A stretch of DNA of 7,355 nt, taken from DATEEW01 sp035273665 (GTDB lineage Bacteria > Pseudomonadota > Gammaproteobacteria > Burkholderiales > SG8-39). The stretch lies in contig DATEOW010000160.1 in the NCBI GenBank assembly GCA_035273665.1, positions 1-7,355 on the forward strand. Reading direction: 5' to 3'. A program made the position numbers and the translations under genes. Positions 1 to 4,681 of this stretch are shown here, one piece after another. Positions within the stretch are counted from its first letter, which is position 1. Every line of letters starts with the position of its first letter. A model generated the notes under the pieces. That model did no database searches and was not told the origin of the DNA. It saw only the letters and a program-made list of their open reading frames with translations.

Positions 1-20
1 CCCCCGGGCATGCGCTTCAT
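1..20 (-). CDS. Start of the next operon gene, possibly urtE (partial)
   Basis: Only the first six codons lie in the window, reading MKRMPG. The start is supported by a GGAGGG ribosome binding site (plus-strand 29-34) eight bases upstream of the ATG. It begins 16 bases after the urtD stop, so it is very likely translated from the same mRNA. In known urea transporter operons the gene after urtD is urtE, the second ATPase subunit. However, UrtE proteins usually begin with a short stretch like M-L-x-V leading straight into the ABC fold, and these residues do not resemble that. It could be urtE with an N-terminal extension, urtE with a later start, or another gene. No symbol is assigned because the product cannot be recognised from six residues. 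Confidence 0.45.
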
Positions 21-36
21 TGCCGCGGCCCTCCGC

Positions 37-777
37 TCAATGGCCCAAATAAACTTCGATGACTTTCGGATTCTTCTGCACCGATTCCATGTTGCCTTCG
101 GCGAGCAATTTGCCCTGATGCAGCACGGTCACTTTGTGCGCGATGGAAGCGACGAACTCCATGTCGTGTTCGATGACGATCATTGAACGTCCCTTGCTAA
201 TGCGCTTGAGCAACTCGGCGGTCTTCTCCCGTTCCGAAACGCTCATGCCCGCGACCGGCTCATCCAGCATCATCAGTTCCGGCTCTTGCATGAGCAGCAT
301 GCCGATCTCCAGCCACTGCTTTTGTCCGTGCGACAGCAGGCCCGCCTGCATATCCAGGTACTCGGAGAGGAAAATGTCCTCGGCGACTTTGTGAACGCGC
401 TCCACGACTTCAGTGCTGCGTTTGAACGCCATGGCGCCGAACACGCTGCGCCCGCGGGGAAAAGAAACTTCCAGGTTTTCGAAAACGCTGAGGTTGTCGT
501 AGATCGAAGGCGTCTGAAATTTACGGCCAACCCCTGTGCGCACGATCTTGTGCTCGCTCATCTTGGTAAGCTCCTTACCTTTGAACTTGATCGTTCCCGC
601 CGTCGCCTTGGTTCGACCGCAGATCAAATCGAGCACTGTCGTTTTCCCCGCCCCGTTCGGGCCGATCACTACGCGGAGTTCGTTTTTCTCAACGTAGAGA
701 TTGAGTTTGTCCACGGCCTTGAAGCCGTCGAAAGACACAGTGAGGTCTTCCACCATCAACGCGAATTCGTCTTTCAT
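37..777 (-). CDS. urtD: Urea ABC transporter ATP-binding protein UrtD
   Basis: A 246-residue cytoplasmic ATPase that powers urea import through the UrtB-UrtC permease, normally paired with UrtE. All ABC nucleotide-binding motifs are visible: Walker A GPNGAGKTT at residues 39-47, Q-loop glutamine 88 (FQTPSI), signature LSHGQ at 148-152, Walker B LMMLDEP at 168-174 with catalytic Glu173, and switch His204. The LSHGQ signature, in place of LSGGQ, and the opening VEDLTVSFDGFKAV are typical of UrtD and separate it from LivG/LivF. Length is normal for the family. The first ATG is chosen because AAGGA lies eight bases upstream; Met8 is a weaker alternative. It follows urtC by 11 bases and is followed after 16 bases by another ribosome binding site. 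The protein appears intact and functional. Confidence 0.95.
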   Translation of the reverse strand: MKDEFALMVEDLTVSFDGFKAVDKLNLYVEKNELRVVIGPNGAGKTTVLDLICGRTKATAGTIKFKGKELTKMSEHKIVRTGVGRKFQTPSIYDNLSVFENLEVSFPRGRSVFGAMAFKRSTEVVERVHKVAEDIFLSEYLDMQAGLLSHGQKQWLEIGMLLMQEPELMMLDEPVAGMSVSEREKTAELLKRISKGRSMIVIEHDMEFVASIAHKVTVLHQGKLLAEGNMESVQKNPKVIEVYLGH

Positions 778-785
778 TCTTTTCT

Positions 786-790
786 TCCTT
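786..790 (-). promoter_or_regulatory. urtD ribosome binding site overlapping the urtC stop
   Basis: AAGGA on the minus strand sits eight bases before the urtD ATG and shares two bases with the urtC TAA stop (789-791). Ribosomes finishing urtC would therefore pass over the urtD initiation site, which favours translational coupling and balanced synthesis of permease and ATPase. Confidence 0.7.
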
Positions 791-1985
791 AGTGAGCGGG
801 CTGTGCGCCGAGCGCCGGGTCGCTATCGCTGCCTGGTGTCTTGGTCGTCGTACCGCTCAGCGGTGCTGCTGGCGGAGGCGAGGCAGGCAACGTCGTCTTT
901 GCTTTGCGCTTCGCAAGCCAGGGTTGAATATGCGATTCCCACAGGCCCGCAAGTCCGTTGGGGAAAGCCATGACGACGGCGATAAACAGGCCGCCCATCA
1001 AGTACAACCACAACTCGGGAAAGGTTTCGGAGAACACGCTTTTGCCGTAGTTCACGAGCAAGCTGCCGTACACGGCGCCGATAAGCGACATGCGTCCGCC
1101 TACCGCCGCAAAGATCACCATTTCAATCGAAGGCACGATTCCGACGAGAGATGGCGACATAAAGCCCACTTGCAGCGTGAACATCGCGCCGCCGATCGAA
1201 GAGAACACCGCGGCTACGCAGAATACGAAAACCTTGAAGTTCGCGACGTCATATCCGGAGAACCGCACACGGTCTTCCTTGTCGCGCATTGCGATAAGCA
1301 ACTTGCCCAACTTGGAGCTGAGCAGGAAGCGCCCAAAGAGAATGCAACCAAAAAGCAGCGCGCCATTGATGAAGTACAGGATGTACTTGGCCGAATCGTC
1401 GCGGATGTCCCAACCGTGTAGCGTTTTAAGATCGGTCATACCGTTGACTCCGCCGGTATAGCCTTGTTGGCCGATGATCAACACCGACAAGATCAACGCG
1501 ATGGCTTGCGTGACAATGGCGAAATAAACATCGCCTACGCGACGTTTAAACATCGCCATGCTGATGATCATCGCCAGGATGGCCGGAACCGCGATGATCG
1601 CGAGGACCGTGAACGTAAAGCTTTTGAACGGCTCCCATAAGAGCGGCAGCGCGGTGATCTGATTCCAATCCATGAAGTCCGGAATGCCGGGCGTGGATTG
1701 AATCTTGGTACTGATCGGATCGGAGGCCTCAAGCTTGAGGAACATGGCCATCGCATAACCGCCGATGCCGAAGAACACCCCCTGCCCTAGGCTGAGAATC
1801 CCGCCGTAGCCCCAACACAAGACGAGACCAACCGCGACGAACGCATAAGACAAATACTTGCCCACTAAATTGAGCCTGAAGATATCGAGCGCTGCCGGAA
1901 GCACCACGAATATCAACGCAGCCAGTGCGAGCAAACCGATGAGACCCTGTTTGCCGCCCAACACGTTTTTATATATTGCTGTCAT
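789..1985 (-). CDS. urtC: Urea ABC transporter permease UrtC
   Basis: A 398-residue inner-membrane permease of the LivM-like branch (BPD_transp_2 family), forming the urea channel with UrtB. Several hydrophobic helices are visible, beginning with one at about residues 14-32. The family-typical segment CWGYGGILSLGQGVFFGIGGY lies near the N-terminus. The cytoplasmic coupling region (KLLIAMRDKEDRVRFSGYDV) lies past the middle, and MAFPNGLAGLWE closes the conserved core. After the core comes a hydrophilic tail of about 40 residues (359-398), rich in Pro, Ala, Thr and Ser after a basic KRKAK stretch. Such tails vary between species and are probably disordered. The start is supported by AGAGGT five bases upstream (1991-1996). 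It lies 34 bases after urtB and 11 before urtD. Confidence 0.94.
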   Translation of the reverse strand: MTAIYKNVLGGKQGLIGLLALAALIFVVLPAALDIFRLNLVGKYLSYAFVAVGLVLCWGYGGILSLGQGVFFGIGGYAMAMFLKLEASDPISTKIQSTPGIPDFMDWNQITALPLLWEPFKSFTFTVLAIIAVPAILAMIISMAMFKRRVGDVYFAIVTQAIALILSVLIIGQQGYTGGVNGMTDLKTLHGWDIRDDSAKYILYFINGALLFGCILFGRFLLSSKLGKLLIAMRDKEDRVRFSGYDVANFKVFVFCVAAVFSSIGGAMFTLQVGFMSPSLVGIVPSIEMVIFAAVGGRMSLIGAVYGSLLVNYGKSVFSETFPELWLYLMGGLFIAVVMAFPNGLAGLWESHIQPWLAKRKAKTTLPASPPPAAPLSGTTTKTPGSDSDPALGAQPAH

Positions 1986-2019
1986 TGCAGACCTCTCAAG
2001 AATCTAAAACGGGCCACGC

Positions 2020-2937
2020 TTAACGCCGGACCTTCAACGCATACAAGCCTTGCGGTCGGATCATCAGGATGAGAATCACCCCGGTAAGCGTGAGGACCTT
2101 CGCCATCGAGCCACTCAGAAAGAACTCGGATGTCGCTTGGGTCTGTGCGATCAGGAAGGCCGAGGAAATCGTGCCGAGCAAACTGCTCGCGCCGCCGAAG
2201 ACGACGGTGAGGAAGGTATCGACGATGTATAGCGACCCGCTGGTGGGTCCCGTCGAACCGATGGTCGTGAACGCGGCGCCAGCGATCCCGGCGATGCCGC
2301 ACCCCAGCGCGAAAGTCATGCGATCGACTTTCTTCGTGTTGATACCGACCGCGCCACTCATTAAACGGTTCTGGGTGGTCGCGCGTACTTGCAGACCCCA
2401 TTGCGAGCGGAAGAGCAGCAAAGCTAAGGTGCCCGTAAGTAAAACGGTCAAGCCCATCACGAACAAGCCGTTGATAGGAATGTCGATGCCTTCCGAAGGT
2501 TGGACCGAGCCCATCAGCCAGTCGGGCAACGTGGCGCTCACTTCCTTGGCGCCGAAAATGGAACGAAACATCTGTTGCATGGCGAGGGACAGGCCCCAAG
2601 TCGCCAACAACGTATCGAGAGGACGTTTGTAGAGATGCCGGATCATCGTCCACTCGACCAACAATCCCACCGCGAAGGCGATCAAGAACGCACCGGCGAT
2701 CGCGAAGAAAAAGTAATACGGTGCAAAGGACGGCAGGTAATCGGTGGTGAGTGTGGAGAAGACGTAGGTCGTGTACGCCCCAATGGTGAGAAATTCGCCG
2801 TGCGCCATGTTGATGACGCCCATCTGCCCGAAAATAATTGCCAGGCCCAAAGCCATCAGCAACAACACGCAGAACACGGATAAACCGTTGAAACCCTGCA
2901 TGGCCATGATCGCGCCGAATTCGGAAAACCACTCCAT
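2020..2937 (-). CDS. urtB: Urea ABC transporter permease UrtB
   Basis: A 305-residue inner-membrane permease of the LivH-like branch, the partner of UrtC. The sequence GQMGVINMAHGEFLTIGAY near residue 40 is the hallmark of LivH/UrtB permeases. The segment WGLQVRATTQNRLMSGAVGI near two thirds of the length is the cytoplasmic loop expected to contact the ATPases, and the protein ends with IRPQGLYALKVRR. It lacks the long N-terminal periplasmic region seen in some UrtB proteins of about 500 residues, so it is the short form. Two starts are adjacent: GTG at 2940 and ATG at 2937. I chose the ATG because GAGGA lies five bases before it but only two before the GTG; the GTG start would add one residue. 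The gene is separated from urtA by 189 bases with two hairpins. Confidence 0.94.
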   Translation of the reverse strand: MEWFSEFGAIMAMQGFNGLSVFCVLLLMALGLAIIFGQMGVINMAHGEFLTIGAYTTYVFSTLTTDYLPSFAPYYFFFAIAGAFLIAFAVGLLVEWTMIRHLYKRPLDTLLATWGLSLAMQQMFRSIFGAKEVSATLPDWLMGSVQPSEGIDIPINGLFVMGLTVLLTGTLALLLFRSQWGLQVRATTQNRLMSGAVGINTKKVDRMTFALGCGIAGIAGAAFTTIGSTGPTSGSLYIVDTFLTVVFGGASSLLGTISSAFLIAQTQATSEFFLSGSMAKVLTLTGVILILMIRPQGLYALKVRR

Positions 2938-2942
2938 CACTA

Positions 2943-2947
2943 TCCTC
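2943..2947 (-). promoter_or_regulatory. urtB ribosome binding site
   Basis: GAGGA on the minus strand. Its distance favours ATG 2937 (five bases) over the adjacent GTG 2940 (two bases), which decides the urtB start. Confidence 0.6.
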
Positions 2948-3015
2948 GCTGTTCTTTCTGATCGCTTTAAGCGCTGCCGTCATTCATTCGGAACCAACAT
3001 CTGGTGCTCGATACT

Positions 3016-3034
3016 TGAGAGGGCATCCCTCTCA
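3016..3034 (-). repeat. Short perfect hairpin in the urtA-urtB spacer
   Basis: TGAGAGGG, then a three-base loop, then CCCTCTCA: an eight-base-pair perfect inverted repeat between urtA and urtB. It lies closer to urtB than the longer hairpin at 3071-3103. On the minus-strand transcript it is followed by AGTATCGAGC, with no run of U, so it is not an intrinsic terminator. It may stabilise the mRNA or act as a processing signal. Confidence 0.55.
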
Positions 3035-3070
3035 CACCTTTCAACGCTGTCTTGCACTTTCAATTGCGCG

Positions 3071-3103
3071 CCGGTCGCTTCAAAGGGGGTTAAAAGCGAC
3101 CGG
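3071..3103 (-). repeat. Ten-base-pair hairpin just after urtA
   Basis: A perfect ten-base inverted repeat, CCGGTCGCTT at 3071-3080 and AAGCGACCGG at 3094-3103, with a 13-base loop. It begins 23 bases after the urtA stop in the direction of transcription. No U-run follows on the minus strand (the next bases are CGCGCAATTG), so it does not fit a classical intrinsic terminator. A stem in this place, between a binding-protein gene and its permease genes, commonly protects the upstream mRNA from 3' exonucleases or weakly attenuates read-through. That would give more UrtA than UrtB. The structure is seen directly; its role is inferred. Confidence 0.65.
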
Positions 3104-3126
3104 GGGTTCACGCAATCTCCCTGCTG

Positions 3127-4386
3127 TTACTGATAGCCCTTGGGGAATGGGTTGGGTTCGATGAGGTCGGATTCGTAAATCACTTTGGCCTGACCGTCCT
3201 TCATCCACTCGCCGATGCGCGTCTTGCTCCACAGGTGATGGTTCTCGTGAACCTTCACGTAACCCTCGGGTGCGGTTTTGAGCTCGATGCCGGGCGACGC
3301 TGCGGCAACCTTGTCCACATCGAAGCTGCCTGCTCTTTCGACGGCTGCTTTCCATAGCCACGGGCCCAGATAGCCGGCTTGCGTCACATCGCCGATAACG
3401 GATTTCGGTCCGTATTTCGCTTTGAAGGCTTCGACGAATTTCTTGTTGTTCGCGTTGTCCAGCGATTGGAAGTACTTCATCGAAGAGTAGAAGCCGACGA
3501 GGTTCTCACCGCCGATCCCGAGCACTTCGTCTTCGGTCACGGACAGCGTCAGCAGCGTCTGCTTATCGGCGGTGACGCCGGCGGCTTTGAGCTGTTTGTA
3601 GAACGCCACGTTGGAGCCGCCGACTACTGCGGCGAAAATCACATCCGGTTTTTTGAGTTTCATCTTGTTGATGAGCGAACCGAACTGAGTGTTGCCCAGC
3701 GGGTAGTACTCCTCGCCCACCACCGTACCCTTGAGCACGTTCTCGATGTGTTTACGCGCGATCTTCATCGAGGTGCGCGGCCAGATGTAATCGGAACCGA
3801 CGAGATAAAAGGTTTTTGCGCCTTTGGCTTTCGCGACCCAGTTCAAGCCGTCCAAAATCTGTTGCGTGGCTTCCTGGCCCGTATAGATCACGTTCTTCGA
3901 CTGCTCCAAGCCCTCGTAGAAGGTCGGGTAATAGAGCAAACCATTTTCTTTTTCGAAGACGGGTAGCACCGCTTTACGCGAAGCTGACGTCCAGCAACCG
4001 AAGACTGTCGCCACCTTGTCGCTGACAAGCAGCTTTTTCGCCTTTTCCGCGAAGGTTGGCCAATCGCTCGCGCCGTCTTCCTGAATCACCTTGATCTTGC
4101 GACCGAGGATGCCGCCCATGGCGTTGATCTGATCGATGGCTAACTGTTCGGCCTGAATCGAGCCCGTTTCTGAAATCGCCATTGTTCCGGTGGCGGAGTG
4201 CAACTGACCCACGATCACCTCAGTGTCGGTGACAGCAAGTCCGGTGGTGTTCACCTTGGCCGTCGGATAAGGCTGTGCGAGCACGGGGGCGTGCACCGCA
4301 CCCAGCAGCACCATCCCCGACAACGCAAGCATGATTTTTCGCCGTAAGGTATTCGACGAATCGGTATTCAAAAGGCGTAAACGCAT
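3127..4386 (-). CDS. urtA: Urea ABC transporter substrate-binding protein UrtA
   Basis: A 419-residue periplasmic receptor that delivers urea to UrtBC. Residues 1-37 form a secretion signal: a basic LRRKIML stretch, a hydrophobic core to about 30, and a likely cleavage after VLA37. The twin arginines are only weakly Tat-like, so Sec export is the simpler reading. The mature part carries conserved UrtA segments: GQLHSATGTMAISET (60-74), EDGASDWPTFAEKA (103-116), VFGCWTSASRK around Cys131-Trp132, and YYPTFYEGLEQSKN. It ends NPFPKGYQ. The fold is the periplasmic Leu/Ile/Val-binding type (Peripla_BP_5). The nearest alternative is the related short-chain amide binding protein, but the UrtBCD context favours urea. 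The frame stays open upstream to ATG 4503, but 4386 is chosen because AGGAG sits seven bases before it and the resulting protein starts directly with the signal peptide. It is the first gene of the operon. Confidence 0.94.
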   Translation of the reverse strand: MRLRLLNTDSSNTLRRKIMLALSGMVLLGAVHAPVLAQPYPTAKVNTTGLAVTDTEVIVGQLHSATGTMAISETGSIQAEQLAIDQINAMGGILGRKIKVIQEDGASDWPTFAEKAKKLLVSDKVATVFGCWTSASRKAVLPVFEKENGLLYYPTFYEGLEQSKNVIYTGQEATQQILDGLNWVAKAKGAKTFYLVGSDYIWPRTSMKIARKHIENVLKGTVVGEEYYPLGNTQFGSLINKMKLKKPDVIFAAVVGGSNVAFYKQLKAAGVTADKQTLLTLSVTEDEVLGIGGENLVGFYSSMKYFQSLDNANNKKFVEAFKAKYGPKSVIGDVTQAGYLGPWLWKAAVERAGSFDVDKVAAASPGIELKTAPEGYVKVHENHHLWSKTRIGEWMKDGQAKVIYESDLIEPNPFPKGYQ

Positions 4387-4393
4387 TTCGCAG

Positions 4394-4398
4394 CTCCT
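4394..4398 (-). promoter_or_regulatory. urtA ribosome binding site
   Basis: AGGAG on the minus strand, seven bases before ATG 4386. It is a strong site at ideal distance and rules out the 39-codon longer start at 4503 as the main product. Confidence 0.75.
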
Positions 4399-4420
4399 GT
4401 TCATTAGTTCCCTGAAGCGC

Positions 4421-4437
4421 TCCACTCCCCGAGTGGA
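4421..4437 (-). repeat. Perfect hairpin in the urtA leader
   Basis: TCCACTC, a three-base loop, then GAGTGGA: a seven-base-pair perfect inverted repeat, 35-51 bases upstream of the urtA ATG. If transcribed it would form a small stem upstream of the ribosome binding site without covering it. As DNA it could equally be an operator. Which of these applies cannot be told from the sequence. Confidence 0.5.
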
Positions 4438-4488
4438 TGCGCGTTGTTGCGGAACAAAACTTAGGGCTGCGGCGCGTCGAGCGAAATA

Positions 4489-4500
4489 CGTCAAATGACG
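4489..4500. repeat. Short palindrome CGTCA-AA-TGACG
   Basis: Two five-base arms separated by two bases, about 100 bases upstream of urtA. The size and symmetry suit a dimeric regulator site, but a motif this short can arise by chance. Confidence 0.3.
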
Positions 4501-4568
4501 CATGAACGAAATGCCCTTGCGCGGTGCGTCTGCGTTTTTATTGGTGCAGCGGACGGATGCGCGCTGCG

Positions 4569-4633
4569 TGCGAAAGCGCGATCAAGCGCACAAAACAACT
4601 ACTTGCGCGCGGGTCCACTTCTTGCGAAAGCGC
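4569..4633. repeat. Pair of 11-base direct repeats
   Basis: TGCGAAAGCGC occurs at 4569-4579 and again at 4623-4633, with starts 54 bases apart, close to five DNA turns. Both copies lie upstream of the kinase gene start, in the region where its promoter and control sites should be. They could be paired regulator binding sites on the same face of the helix. Confidence 0.4.
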
Positions 4634-4652
4634 TGTCGTACGGGGAATTGAA

Positions 4653-4670
4653 CGTGGCATAGCGACCACG
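4653..4670 (+). repeat. Inverted repeat next to the kinase gene ribosome binding site
   Basis: CGTGG at 4653-4657 and CCACG at 4666-4670 form a five-base-pair perfect inverted repeat with an eight-base centre. It ends two bases before the GGAG ribosome binding site (4673-4676). It may be an operator or a small mRNA stem affecting translation of the kinase. The short arms make chance occurrence possible. Confidence 0.35.
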
Positions 4671-4681
4671 GCGGAGAAATA

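Larger units (their letters stand above)
4387..4681. other. Divergent intergenic region between urtA and the transporter-kinase gene
   Basis: This 295-base spacer must hold the promoters for both the leftward urt operon and the rightward kinase gene. I saw no sigma-54 element (no GG-N10-GC pair with the flanking consensus) and no sigma-70 pair with good -35 and -10 boxes at 16-18 spacing. A lone TTGACG on the minus strand (within 4487-4494) lacks a -10 partner. What it does contain is a hairpin in the urtA leader, a short palindrome, an 11-base direct repeat and an inverted repeat next to the kinase ribosome binding site, each listed separately. No small gene is convincing here. Confidence 0.7.

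Noticed and set aside
286..792. 168-codon plus-strand frame opposite urtD
   Set aside because: It is antisense to an intact ATPase with all motifs and has no recognisable product. It is explained by codon-position GC bias.
1982..2983. 333-codon minus-strand frame over urtB
   Set aside because: The translation is Arg/His/Asp-rich with no recognisable fold, while the overlapping frame gives a clear UrtB permease.
3071..3103. Intrinsic terminator after urtA
   Set aside because: The stem is strong but no U-run follows on either strand, and urtB, urtC and urtD clearly continue the operon.
3379..3966. 195-codon plus-strand frame opposite urtA
   Set aside because: It is antisense to the conserved UrtA core and has no recognisable domain. 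Its codon pattern follows from the gene on the other strand.
4487..4494. TTGACG on the minus strand as a -35 box for urtA
   Set aside because: No -10-like hexamer lies 16-18 bases downstream, and the motif is part of the CGTCA-AA-TGACG palindrome.
4387..4503. Longer urtA starting at ATG 4503 with 39 extra residues
   Set aside because: The extra residues precede the signal peptide and would bury it. ATG 4386 has a strong AGGAG at seven bases and gives the usual UrtA length. The extension overlaps the leader hairpin and palindrome.
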